A stretch of 64,000 bases of DNA from Kitasatospora viridis (GTDB lineage Bacteria > Actinomycetota > Actinomycetes > Streptomycetales > Streptomycetaceae), in the NCBI RefSeq assembly GCF_007829815.1, contig NZ_VIWT01000002.1, positions 372,001-436,000 of the forward strand, given 5' to 3'. The notes under the pieces were generated by a model. The model was not told the DNA's origin. It did not search any database and saw only the letters and a list, made by a program, of their open reading frames with translations. Shown here piece after piece: positions 23,036 to 30,857 of this stretch. Every line of letters starts with the position of its first letter. Within the stretch, counting starts at the first letter, position 1. The translations under genes and the position numbers were made by a program.

Positions 23036-24502
23036 GTGAGCCGGGAAGCCTGGTCGGCAATCGACGTCTCCCTGCCACCAGGAGTTCCCCATGCTGAGCC
23101 GGCGTTCCCCCGCGACCCGACGGACCGCGCCGTTCGGGGGCGCGCCGGTTGGCGCCGTGAGCGGCTGCGGACCAACCTGTGGCTGGTGCCCGCCGTCGAG
23201 GCGCTGCTCTTCGCGGTGCTGTTCGCCGGTACCGTCACGGTGGACAGGCTCTCCTACGACGGCCACCTCCGCTATGCCGACTGGGTGCTGAACGGGACGG
23301 CCGACGGTGCCCGGCAGATCCTCACCACCATCGCGGCCGCGCTGATCACGGTGGTCGGGCTGGTCTTCTCGATCACCATCGTGGCCCTGACGCTGGCCTC
23401 CACCCAGCTCGGCCCCAGGATGCTGCGGACCTTCATCCGCGACCGGGGGACCCAGCTGACGCTGGGCACATTCGTCGCCACCTTCTTCTACACCGTCCTG
23501 GCCCTGGTCGCGACGAGCCCTGGTCCGCACGGCGACTTCGTGCCGCACCTGTCGATCACGCTCGCGATCGCCTTCACCCTGGTCGACCTCGGACTGCTGA
23601 TCTACTTCATCCACCACATCGCCACCATGATCCAACTGCCGCAGGTCATCGCCGTGATCGCCGACGAGCTGGCCCGGGCGATCGAGTCGCAGAGCGGCGC
23701 CGACCGCGAGCCGCGCCTGGGCCCGGACTGCGGCCCGGACGCCGAAGAACTGCTCCGCCGGATCGACGAGTCGGGCACCGTGATCCCGACCCCGGCCAGC
23801 GGCTACCTGCAGTTCCTCAAGCACGACGAGCTGGTCCGGCTCGCCGAGGCCGCCGACGCGGTGCTCCAACTGCCATACCGGCCAGGTCACTTCCTGGTGG
23901 AGGGCCAGCCGCTGGCCGTGGTCTGGCCACCTGAGGCCGCGGCCCAACTGGCCGCGCAGCTGGCGCGGGTGCAGGTGACGGGACCGTACCGGACGCTCAC
24001 CCAGGACGTCTCGTTCGGCTTCGACCAGCTGGTGGAGATCGCCATCCGGGCCCTTTCCCCCGCCGTCAACGACACCTTCACTGCGCTGACCTGCATCGAC
24101 TGGCTCAGTCACAGCCTGTGCCGGATCACCACCGGCTGGCACCCCCAGCACGTCCACCGTGACCGCGCCGACCGGATCCGCGTCATCGCCTACCAGGCCG
24201 ACTACGACCGCCTGGTCCAGCGGGCCTTCGAGAAGATCCGCCAATGCTCGGCCGGAATGCCGGCTGTGATGATCCGTCAACTCGACGCCCTGTGCCGCGT
24301 CATGGAGCAGACGGTGATCCCGTGCCGACGAGAGGTCCTGCTGACCCAGGGCATGATGATCTGGCGCAGCTGCGAAGCATCGGTGCCCGAGCCGGCCGAC
24401 CGCGAGGACGTGCTGCGCCGCTACCAGACCCTGGTGGCGCTCCACCGGGCGGCGGAGCCCGAGAACAGCACCTTGGCTTCGCCCCTGCCCGCGGGACCGT
24501 AG
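23036..24502 (+). CDS. DUF2254 membrane protein
   Basis: 488 residues from GTG 23036. Four hydrophobic helices occupy the first ~200 residues (WLVPAVEALLFAVLFAG; TTIAAALITVVGLVFSITIV; LGTFVATFFYTVLALVA; LSITLAIAFTLVDLGLLIYF). A long soluble part follows with YRTLTQDVSFGFDQLVEIAIRALSPAVNDTFTAL, a conserved stretch of the DUF2254 family. Function is unknown. It is transcribed alone and followed by two hairpins. Confidence 0.85.
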   Translation: MSREAWSAIDVSLPPGVPHAEPAFPRDPTDRAVRGRAGWRRERLRTNLWLVPAVEALLFAVLFAGTVTVDRLSYDGHLRYADWVLNGTADGARQILTTIAAALITVVGLVFSITIVALTLASTQLGPRMLRTFIRDRGTQLTLGTFVATFFYTVLALVATSPGPHGDFVPHLSITLAIAFTLVDLGLLIYFIHHIATMIQLPQVIAVIADELARAIESQSGADREPRLGPDCGPDAEELLRRIDESGTVIPTPASGYLQFLKHDELVRLAEAADAVLQLPYRPGHFLVEGQPLAVVWPPEAAAQLAAQLARVQVTGPYRTLTQDVSFGFDQLVEIAIRALSPAVNDTFTALTCIDWLSHSLCRITTGWHPQHVHRDRADRIRVIAYQADYDRLVQRAFEKIRQCSAGMPAVMIRQLDALCRVMEQTVIPCRREVLLTQGMMIWRSCEASVPEPADREDVLRRYQTLVALHRAAEPENSTLASPLPAGP

Positions 24503-24540
24503 TGGCGGCCGGCCGCCGCTCGGCCCCCGGACGCGCGCAG

Positions 24541-24621
24541 GCCGAAGCCCCGGGGTCGGCGGAGGACTCCCAGGGCTTCGGCGGTAGGGCACCCGGCGCC
24601 GGTGGCACGCGGCGCCGGGTG
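24541..24621. terminator. Two consecutive hairpins between convergent genes
   Basis: Hairpin 1 has GCCGAAGCCC at 24541-24550 paired with GGGCTTCGGC at 24573-24582. Hairpin 2 has CACCCGGCGCC at 24590-24600 paired with GGCGCCGGGTG at 24611-24621, with a 10-nt loop. Both stems are perfect. They lie between the DUF2254 gene (+) and the bL37-like gene (-) and probably terminate both. Confidence 0.7.
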
Positions 24622-24634
24622 GATCAGGTGGCCG

Positions 24635-24709
24635 CTACTGGCAGGCCTTGCGGCCGTGGTTGGCCTTCTTCTTGCGGCGGGACCTCTTCTTGCGGGCGCG
24701 CTTGGACAT
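24635..24709 (-). CDS. bL37-like ribosomal peptide, 24 residues, divergent C-terminus
   Basis: ATG 24709 with GGAG about 6 bp upstream opens a 24-codon frame: MSKRARKKRSRRKKKANHG, then RKACQ. The extremely basic Lys/Arg run followed by ANHG matches the actinobacterial 50S protein bL37 first seen in mycobacterial ribosome structures. From memory, the usual ending is a KRPN-type tail; here it is RKACQ, including a Cys. It is therefore either a paralogue or a decaying copy. It lies 47 bp downstream of an SDR on the same strand. Too short for automatic gene finders. Confidence 0.6.
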   Translation of the reverse strand: MSKRARKKRSRRKKKANHGRKACQ

Positions 24710-24755
24710 CGTTCTCCGTGCTCGTAACGGTGGTGATGGTTCGGGTGACGGTGGG

Positions 24756-25571
24756 TCAGATCCCGGCCGTGAGTTGGTCGGCGAGCTTGCCCAGCCGGCG
24801 CCGGGAGCGCTCCTCGTGGACCGTGACGGCGCTCGGGGCGATGTCGCCGCCGTCGTAGTACTCGCCGTTGGCGAGGCGGATCTCGGGCCGGCAGAGCCGG
24901 ACCACGGCGGCCGCCCCCTCGGCCGGCGGTGCGCCGACCCGGCCGTACAGCGGCAGGAGCGCGGTGTCGCACAGGCCCGGGTTGACGCTCACCGAGGTGA
25001 TCCCGCTGCCCTCCGGTGCCATGTCGCCGGCCGCCGTGGAGAGTGCCAGCTGCGACTGGGCGTACGCCGCGACCCGGGAGTACTTCTTGACCCGGTTGGG
25101 GTCGGCCCAGTTCATCGAGGCGGTGCGGTGCAGCGAGGAGGAGACGTTGACGATCCGCGCGCCGCCGGCGGCGGTCAGCGGCGCCCGCAGCAGCTTGGCG
25201 AGCCGGTGCGCGGCGAGGAAGTTGACCTGGAAGGAGATCTCCACGCCGTCCTCGGTGAGCGTGCACCGCTCGGGGGCCATCACGGCGGCGTTGTTGACCA
25301 GCAGGTCCAGCGTGGGGAAGGTCCGCGCGACCGTCGCCGCCAGCTGGTCGACCTCGGCCAGGCGCGCGAAGTCCGCTGCGAGGACGTGCAGTTGGTCGCG
25401 GCTCGCACCGCTGCGCAGCAGGCGTTCGACGGCGTGCTCGCCCTCCTGCGCCGTCCGGGCGTGCACCAGGACGGTGGCGCCGAGTTCGGCGAGCAGTCGG
25501 GCTGTCTCCCAGCCGATACCGGAGGAGGCTCCGGTGACCAGGGCGACGCGGCGGGACAGGACAGCGGACAT
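24756..25571 (-). CDS. SDR-family protein lacking the catalytic lysine
   Basis: 271 residues from ATG 25571. It has the cofactor motif TGASSGIGWETARLLAELG, VNNAAVMAP, catalytic Ser in IVNVSSSLHR and Tyr170. It resembles the retinol dehydrogenase/WWOX-like SDRs acting on hydrophobic alcohols. In the YxxxK active site the codon is CAG (Gln174): YAQSQ instead of YAQSK. Loss of this Lys normally abolishes SDR catalysis. The rest of the frame is intact, so it may be a binding protein or an early pseudogene. It precedes the bL37-like peptide on the same strand. Confidence 0.85.
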   Translation of the reverse strand: MSAVLSRRVALVTGASSGIGWETARLLAELGATVLVHARTAQEGEHAVERLLRSGASRDQLHVLAADFARLAEVDQLAATVARTFPTLDLLVNNAAVMAPERCTLTEDGVEISFQVNFLAAHRLAKLLRAPLTAAGGARIVNVSSSLHRTASMNWADPNRVKKYSRVAAYAQSQLALSTAAGDMAPEGSGITSVSVNPGLCDTALLPLYGRVGAPPAEGAAAVVRLCRPEIRLANGEYYDGGDIAPSAVTVHEERSRRRLGKLADQLTAGI

Positions 25572-25870
25572 GATTCATCCAGGGGTTGCGGGCACACCCG
25601 GGGTGCCGGCGGGCGCGGGCGCGCTCGCCGGGGGCCGGGGTGCGATCAGGTGAGAAGAGCTTCGGGACGGCCAACGGCTCTTGTCCCGAAGGATGTTGAG
25701 AGGCGCGGGCGGGCTGCTGCTACCGCCCGCCCGCGAGTGCGCGATCGGTGCGTGCCCGGCTGCGGAGCAGTACCGGGCTAGCCGACGGCGCTGGTGGCCA
25801 CGGCGGCAGCCGACGTCCGCGGATGCGGCGGACGGTCGTGGTGGCGTGCCGGACGGGTCATGACGATGAT
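25572..25870. other. Intergenic region with one hairpin
   Basis: No coding region supported. It contains a perfect 10-bp inverted repeat (CGCGGGCGGG at 25704-25713, CCCGCCCGCG at 25726-25735, loop 12 nt), a possible terminator for anything transcribed leftward from the response-regulator relic. Confidence 0.45.
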
Positions 25871-26107
25871 TCAAGTCGGTCCCGCAGCCGCGGGCAAGTC
25901 GGAGTCACCCGCTCTGATGAATCCTTGACAGGAGTCCGTGGTGCGAGCGCCGACCACCTTGCCGGGTCGGACCGCGTGGCCCGACCCGGCAAGGTGGTCG
26001 GCGCCGGACGGCTTGCGGCGCAGTCCCGCCACGTACACGCGCAGGTAGGTGGTGCGCTGCTCGTGCGCGGTGCCCCAGACCTTGCGCAGGATCTCCCGGC
26101 CGGGCAT
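25871..26107 (-). pseudogene. OmpR-type response regulator fragment (KdpE-like winged-helix piece)
   Basis: Within this frame the segment PGREILRKVWGTAHEQRTTY followed by LRVYVAGLRRK (about 26005-26105) matches the winged-helix recognition region of KdpE/OmpR-type regulators, where LLREVWG...YLRVYxAQLRRKLE is typical. The receiver domain and the first helices are absent upstream, and after LRRK the reading runs into an inverted repeat instead of the final wing. It is a decayed fragment of about 35 codons. Its strand and its proximity to the kdp remnant at 20.0-20.2 kb suggest it derives from kdpE of the same lost locus; that link is inference. Confidence 0.55.
25947..26004. repeat. 24-bp perfect inverted repeat inside the kdpE-like relic
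   Basis: The left arm 25947-25970 starts GCGCCGACCACCTTGCC, and the right arm 25981-26004 is its exact reverse complement, with a 10-nt loop (ACCGCGTGGC). The right arm overlaps the degraded 3' end of the response-regulator fragment. A perfect 24-bp stem in otherwise decayed sequence suggests a recent palindromic duplication, a transposon end or a strong terminator. Confidence 0.85.
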
Positions 26108-26403
26108 TGGAACAGGGCTTCCTGCACACCGACGGCACCGGCCACGGGACCGTCCCCCGGTGGATCGCGGGCCTGCAGGAAGGCTGTTTCCTGTGTGGAG
26201 TGTGGAAGGGGCAGCACAGGTCGGGATCGGTCATCTCGTACCGCTGCCCGGCCCGTTCGTGCTGCTTCGCGGGTGTGCATGGGTTCCGTCAAAGCGGCGG
26301 TGTCGCAGGACCGACCGCGGTCGTCGCGGCGTAGCGTTCGAGGGCGAGCAGATGTTTCGCGCGGGTTAACCGGGTTCGTGTTCCTCATAGTTGACAGGGG
26401 TTC
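26108..26403. other. Intergenic region upstream of nos
   Basis: About 300 bp with no gene I can support. It contains short imperfect inverted matches (CTTCCTGCA near 26118 with TGCAGGAAG near 26174). The nos promoter should lie in its last ~100 bp, which is locally AT-richer (AGATGTTTCGCGCGGGTTAACC), but no clear -35/-10 pair could be fixed. Confidence 0.4.
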
Positions 26404-27549
26404 ATGATGAAGGGTCCAGATTTGTGCGCACCGCTGGCGGGACCGGTCGCGGCCGAGGCGGAGAGCCTGCTGCGGCAGCTCGCAGCCGAGGGGCACCTCG
26501 CGGTCGAGGCCGTCGAGCGGCGGATCCGGGACGTGGCCGACCGGCTGGCTGCCACGGGCACCTATCGGCAGAGTGCGGAGGAGCTCCTGCTGGGTGCCCG
26601 GATCGCCTGGCGCAACAACCCGCAGTGCATCGGGAAGTTCTACTGGAAGGGCCTGGAGGTTCGGGACTGCCGCGACGCCGGAGGTGCCGGCGGCGAGGAG
26701 GGCGAGCTCTTCGAGGCCTTGGTGGAGCACCTGCGGTCGGCCTGGAACGGCGGCAGGATACGGATGCTGCTGAGCGCCTTCCCGCCCAGCGAGCCGGGGC
26801 GGCCCGGCCCGCGGGTGTGGAACGGGCAGCTGATCCGGTACGCCGGCTACCGGCAGCACGACGGGTCGGTGCTGGGCGACCCCGAGACGGTGCGGTTCAC
26901 CGAGGCGGTGCTGCGGCTGGGTTGGCGCGGCCGGGGCACGGAGTACGACGTTCTGCCGGTGGTGCTGCAGTGGCCGGGGCGTGAGCCCCGGTGGTTCGAC
27001 CTGCCGGCGGACGCGGTCCCCGAGGTGCGGATCAGCCACCCGGACTACCCGTGGTTCGAGGGGCTCGGCCTGCGCTGGCACGCCTTCCCGACGATCTCCG
27101 ACCAGGTCCTGGAACTGGGCGGTCTGCGCTACCCGTTGGCGCCGTTCAGTGCCTGGTACACGTGCGCCGAGATCGGGGCCCGCAACCTCTCCGACGCCAA
27201 CCGCTACGACAAACTCCCGGCGGTGGCCCGGGGAATGGGGCTGGACACGAGCCGGGACCGCAGCCTGTGGCGGGACCGCGCGGTGCTGGAGCTCACGGCG
27301 GCGGTGCTGCACTCCTACGACCAGGCCGGAGTGTCGATCATCGACCACCACTTCGCCACCAAGCAGTTCGTCCGCCACGAGGAGCGCGAGCAGCGGAGCG
27401 GGCGCGGTTGCCCGGCCGACTGGTCCGCGATCGCCCCCGCCATCAGCGGCTCGACCACGCCGGTCTGGCAGCGCCGCTACGAGCCGACCCGGGTGCTGCC
27501 CAACTTCGCTCCGCAGACGGACTCCTGGCCGTTCGGCGAGGCGGCCTGA
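26404..27549 (+). CDS. nos: Nitric oxide synthase oxygenase (bacterial NOS)
   Basis: Oxidises L-arginine through N-hydroxyarginine to citrulline and NO. It is a stand-alone oxygenase domain of 381 residues, the normal bacterial length, and needs external electron donors. The heme-thiolate Cys75 is in ARIAWRNNPQCIGKFYW and the Arg-binding Glu256 in WYTCAEIGARNL. The C-terminal pterin/dimer region runs IIDHHFATKQFVRHEERE to PVWQRRYEPTRVLPNF. ATG 26404 is directly followed by a second ATG, so residue 1 or 2 may start. In streptomycetes NOS is known from the thaxtomin nitration pathway, but no P450 or NRPS partner is present here, so it more likely serves signalling or stress defence. Confidence 0.95.
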   Translation: MMKGPDLCAPLAGPVAAEAESLLRQLAAEGHLAVEAVERRIRDVADRLAATGTYRQSAEELLLGARIAWRNNPQCIGKFYWKGLEVRDCRDAGGAGGEEGELFEALVEHLRSAWNGGRIRMLLSAFPPSEPGRPGPRVWNGQLIRYAGYRQHDGSVLGDPETVRFTEAVLRLGWRGRGTEYDVLPVVLQWPGREPRWFDLPADAVPEVRISHPDYPWFEGLGLRWHAFPTISDQVLELGGLRYPLAPFSAWYTCAEIGARNLSDANRYDKLPAVARGMGLDTSRDRSLWRDRAVLELTAAVLHSYDQAGVSIIDHHFATKQFVRHEEREQRSGRGCPADWSAIAPAISGSTTPVWQRRYEPTRVLPNFAPQTDSWPFGEAA

Positions 27550-27559
27550 GCGGCGCCGG

Positions 27560-28360
27560 TCAGTCGGCGAGCAGGCGCACCGGGCCCTCCAGCCAGGCCA
27601 ACTGCCAGTCGCGCGAGCGGGATCGCCCCTGCGGGTCGGAGTCCTGGATCCGCAGGGCGTCCGCGCCGCTGCTCGGCGAGGGTCCCAGCTCGGCGCCGAT
27701 GCGATGCGGCAGGGTGGAGCGGGTGATCTCCCAGTGCCCGGACCGGATCCGGCCGAGCGACACCTCGAAGTCCAACAGCTCGGCGGCCGCGGCACGATGG
27801 GCGCACCCGCGCACCTGGTCGGCCAGCGGGACCCCGGTCGGGCCCGGCAGCGGAGCGGATCGGTCCCGGACGTAGCCGAACCAGGATCCGGTTCGGAGCA
27901 GCAGGCCTGTGCAGCCTTCCGCGGGATCCCGCAGCAGGGCGGCAGCCGGTTCGCTGGAGGGCCGTTCGACGGGCACCCAGTGCTCCAGGTAGTCCTCGTG
28001 GAGGCCTTCCTCCACGAGGACGTCGCCGTGCCAGTGCAGGGTGCCCGCGTCGGGAAGCGGAGCCGACGGGTGGAGGTCGAAGCGGCGGATCCAGCTGAAC
28101 GCGTCGCCGTCCTGCGCGAAGGTGCCGGCGAACGCCTTCTGGGTGCACAGCGCCAGCAGCTGCGGGCGGTCCAGCTCGTTCAGGTGCCTGCGTCCGACCA
28201 GTTCGTCCAGCCCGGGCGGCCGCCGCAGATCCGCGAAGAGCGAGGCACCCTGCACCCACGTGGTGTCGGTGACCCGGTCCGTCGAGCCGTCCGCCTCACG
28301 GGCGAGGGTGCGCCTCCAGACCCCGGGGAGATCGGCGAGGGAGGGCTGGGACCTGGACAT
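27560..28360 (-). CDS. Hypothetical protein, HRI1-like
   Basis: 266 residues from ATG 28360, convergent with nos (stops 10 bp apart). ADLPGVWRRTLAREADGSTD and TTWVQGASLFADLRRPPGLD resemble the start of the HRI1-like family, a beta-barrel, lipocalin-like fold of unknown function. Further features are FSWIRRFDLHPSAPLPDAGTL, DYLEHWVP, and WEITRSTLPHRIGAEL near the end. No signal peptide or membrane segment. Function unknown; the nos neighbourhood may be coincidental. Confidence 0.6.
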   Translation of the reverse strand: MSRSQPSLADLPGVWRRTLAREADGSTDRVTDTTWVQGASLFADLRRPPGLDELVGRRHLNELDRPQLLALCTQKAFAGTFAQDGDAFSWIRRFDLHPSAPLPDAGTLHWHGDVLVEEGLHEDYLEHWVPVERPSSEPAAALLRDPAEGCTGLLLRTGSWFGYVRDRSAPLPGPTGVPLADQVRGCAHRAAAAELLDFEVSLGRIRSGHWEITRSTLPHRIGAELGPSPSSGADALRIQDSDPQGRSRSRDWQLAWLEGPVRLLAD

Positions 28361-28486
28361 CGGTGCTCCGTCTCTGGGTGGCAGGTGAACACGCTACGCC
28401 CCTGTCTCGGGGTGGCGGAGCTCGGGTCGCCGCCGGGTTGACTGCTAAGGACCCGTCAGGGACCGCGCCGGGCGCGCCACGCGTGC

Positions 28487-29125
28487 TCAGCTCAGCGGCG
28501 GCGCGGCTGTCACGGTGTGGGCCTCGACGTGGTCGATCATCGCGTCGAGGGTGACCCGCAGGGGGCGGACGTCGCGGTGGATCTGGGTGAGGAGCAGGCC
28601 GCCCTGGAGGGCCGCCAGGACGGTCAGCGCCAGGTCCTCGGGATCCGCGGTCAGCTCGCCGCGCTCGTGCATGGCGCGCAGGCCGTCGCGGATGCCGGAC
28701 TCCCAGCGCAGGAAGGAGCCCGACACGGCGGCCCGGGCGGCGGGGTCGACCTCGGCGAGCTCGCTGCCGAGCGAGCCGATCGGGCAGCCGCCGTGGCACT
28801 CCAGGTCGATCTGGTGCTGGACGAGGAACGCGCACCAGGCGCGCAGCCCGTCGACGGTGTCCAGGCGGGCGAGCATCGGCTGCTGGTCGCCGACGACGCG
28901 CTCGTCCTGGTAGGCGATCACGTCCATGATCAGTGCCTGCTTGTCGGCGAAGTAGTGGTAGAGCTGCGAACTGCTGGCCCCGGAGGCCGCCTTGACGTCC
29001 TCCATCGTGGTGCCGGCGACGCCCCGGTCGAACATCAGCTGCGCCGCCGCGGCGACGATCCGCAGGCGGGTCTGCTCGCCCTTGGGCGTCAGCTTCCGGG
29101 GCTTCGAACTGGTGCGCGTCGTCAT
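28487..29125 (-). CDS. TetR-family transcriptional regulator
   Basis: 212 residues from ATG 29125; the frame extends to 29197 but the upstream stretch crosses the promoter region. The N-terminal helix-turn-helix is RIVAAAAQLMFDRGVAGTTM followed by VKAASGASSSQLYHYFADK. The C-terminal CPIGSLGSELAEVDP is typical of the TetR subgroup that controls nearby SDR or ene-reductase genes. It diverges from the SDR at 29248. Confidence 0.93.
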   Translation of the reverse strand: MTTRTSSKPRKLTPKGEQTRLRIVAAAAQLMFDRGVAGTTMEDVKAASGASSSQLYHYFADKQALIMDVIAYQDERVVGDQQPMLARLDTVDGLRAWCAFLVQHQIDLECHGGCPIGSLGSELAEVDPAARAAVSGSFLRWESGIRDGLRAMHERGELTADPEDLALTVLAALQGGLLLTQIHRDVRPLRVTLDAMIDHVEAHTVTAAPPLS

Positions 29126-29247
29126 GGCTCCACTGTACGCCTGATTTTGGATTGGACATTCCATTTTTTCGGGCGAATAGTGGATTGCGCAAGCCAATCC
29201 GGGGCTCCGGCCGGAGCCCCGAGGCTCTCCCTCCCTGGAGGTTCGTC
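29126..29247. promoter_or_regulatory. TetR/SDR divergent promoter with candidate operators
   Basis: This 122-bp region is AT-richer than its surroundings. GGATTG at 29182-29187 and CAATCC at 29195-29200 form an inverted repeat with 7-bp spacing. The 11-bp palindrome TGGACATTCCA lies at 29153-29163. Either could be bound by the adjacent TetR regulator. Confidence 0.5.
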
Positions 29248-29988
29248 ATGGAGTTCTCCGGCAAGGTCGCCCTGGTGACCGGCTCGACCAGCGGCATCGG
29301 CCGCGCCATCGCCCGGACCCTGGCCGCCCGCGGCGCCCACGTCCTGGTCTCCGGGCGGAGCGCGGAGCGCGGCGCCGAGACCGTGGCCGCCATCCGCGCC
29401 GAGGGCGGCAAGGCGGACTTCCTGCCCGCGGACCTGCGCGACGCCGACTCCGCCCATGATCTGGCCCGCCGCGCCACCGAGGTCGGCGGCCACGTTGACA
29501 TCCTGGTCAACAACGCGGGCCTGAGCGGGTTCGGCCCCACCACGGCCACCACCGAGGCCGACTTCGACGCGATGTACGCGGTGAACGTCAAGGCCCCGTA
29601 CTTCCTGACGGCCGCCCTGGCCCCGGCCATGGCCGAGCGCGGCGGCGGCGCGGTGGTGAGCGTGTCCACCATGGTCGCCGGCTTCGGCATGCCGGGCATG
29701 GCGCTCTACGGATCGACCAAGGCGGCCGTGAACCTGCTGACGAAGTCCTGGGCGGCGGAGTTCGGCCCGCAGGGCGTGCGCGTCAACGCCGTCGCCCCCG
29801 GCCCCGTCCGCACCGAAGGGACCGCCCCCATGGGCGAGAGCCTGGACCAGCTCGCCGCCCAGGCCCCCGCCGCCCGCGTCGCGGACCCCGCCGAGATCGC
29901 CGCCGCCGTTGCCTACCTCGCCGGCGACCAGGCCTCCTTCGTCCAGGGCGTGGTCCTGCCCGTCGACGGCGGCCGCGCCGCGGTCTGA
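29248..29988 (+). CDS. Short-chain dehydrogenase/reductase (FabG-like)
   Basis: 246 residues from ATG 29248 with GGAGG 7 bp upstream. Complete classical SDR: TGSTSGIGRAIARTLAARG, NNAGLSG, Ser in VVSVSTMVAG, YGSTKAAVN, and the C-terminal FVQGVVLPVDGGRAAV typical of FabG/glucose dehydrogenase relatives. Divergent from its likely TetR regulator. Substrate unknown. Confidence 0.93.
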   Translation: MEFSGKVALVTGSTSGIGRAIARTLAARGAHVLVSGRSAERGAETVAAIRAEGGKADFLPADLRDADSAHDLARRATEVGGHVDILVNNAGLSGFGPTTATTEADFDAMYAVNVKAPYFLTAALAPAMAERGGGAVVSVSTMVAGFGMPGMALYGSTKAAVNLLTKSWAAEFGPQGVRVNAVAPGPVRTEGTAPMGESLDQLAAQAPAARVADPAEIAAAVAYLAGDQASFVQGVVLPVDGGRAAV

Positions 29989-30153
29989 ACCCCACCCGCA
30001 CCGGCCCGCGCTCCTCGATACGAACGGGGAGCGCGGGTGCCGGGAATGACAGTCGATCAGGACGTCAGCAGGCTGCGGAGTGGAGCGCCGCCAGTGTGAG
30101 GAAGGCGGCAGAAGCGAGCACCACAGCCTGGTGGCGAAACTGCGGCAACAACA

Positions 30154-30187
30154 GATACGGGCCCCGGCGGATGCCGGGGCCCGTATC
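30154..30187. terminator. Strong hairpin terminator
   Basis: A perfect 15-bp stem (GATACGGGCCCCGGC / GCCGGGGCCCGTATC) with a GGAT loop, starting 6 bp after the stop of the minus-strand ML-domain gene and also downstream of the convergent SDR. No T-run, but very stable. Confidence 0.8.
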
Positions 30188-30193
30188 CCTGTG

Positions 30194-30565
30194 TCAGGAG
30201 AGGGAGAAGTCGATGGTGATGCAGGCGATCTCGTTGTTCTTCTGGTCGGTGAGCGTCAGCGTCCCCGTGTACTTGCCCTTGGGGGCGTCGAAGGGGGCGT
30301 GGAACGTGACCCGCGGGGCGTAGGGGCCCGCTGCGGCTGCGGAGAGAGCCGACGCCTCGTTCACCAGGGCTACCATCCCGAACTTGATCAAGGTCTGGGC
30401 CGAGCCGCTGGTGATGGGACCGGTGAGGTTGCCGGTCAGGGTCACGGTGAGGTCCTGTCCTCTGGCCGGCGTCTTCGGGTCGAGCGACACGCTGGAGACC
30501 TTGAAGTTGTCGCTGGAGCTCCCCGAGTTGTTCCAGGTGACAGCGCCGGTCGAAGGGGTGGTCAT
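30194..30565 (-). CDS. ML-domain (MD-2-related lipid-recognition) protein
   Basis: 123 residues from ATG 30565; the frame is open to 30643 but the start of the conserved part favours this ATG. The pattern SSVSLDPKTPARGQDLTVTL, GNLTGPITSGSAQTLIKFG, then GKYTGTLTLTDQKNNEIACI and a final TIDFSLS closely follows ML/NPC2-type beta-sandwich lipid carriers of eukaryotes (fungal PG/PI transfer protein, NPC2). No signal peptide is seen, and the disulfide Cys residues of eukaryotic homologues are missing (one Cys only). Probably binds a lipid or another hydrophobic ligand. Confidence 0.6.
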   Translation of the reverse strand: MTTPSTGAVTWNNSGSSSDNFKVSSVSLDPKTPARGQDLTVTLTGNLTGPITSGSAQTLIKFGMVALVNEASALSAAAAGPYAPRVTFHAPFDAPKGKYTGTLTLTDQKNNEIACITIDFSLS

Positions 30566-30857
30566 ACGGTGCTCCGCTTCCGCGAGGTGAACATCTCTCC
30601 TGACACGACCAACGTACTGGGGCAAAGCCCCCGAGCCCGTCAACCAAGGAAGATTGCCGCGGCTGCCGGCTTGGGCAGGGCGCGGCGGCGCCGCTTGTGG
30701 GCCCGTCGGCGATTGCCACCGGCTGCCGGCCGACGGCGGTGCCGCCTTCGTGCCGGCCGGTCTCGAACGCCCGGAAGCAGTGGTCGATGACGGTCCATCA
30801 GGTGCCCAGCTCGGCGACCCACCCGGGAGCCCGCCGGGCCCGGTGGGTCGTCCCGGA

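Noticed and set aside
25858-27795. 645-codon minus-strand frame opposite nos
   Set aside because: Antisense shadow of the NOS gene with no recognisable domains.
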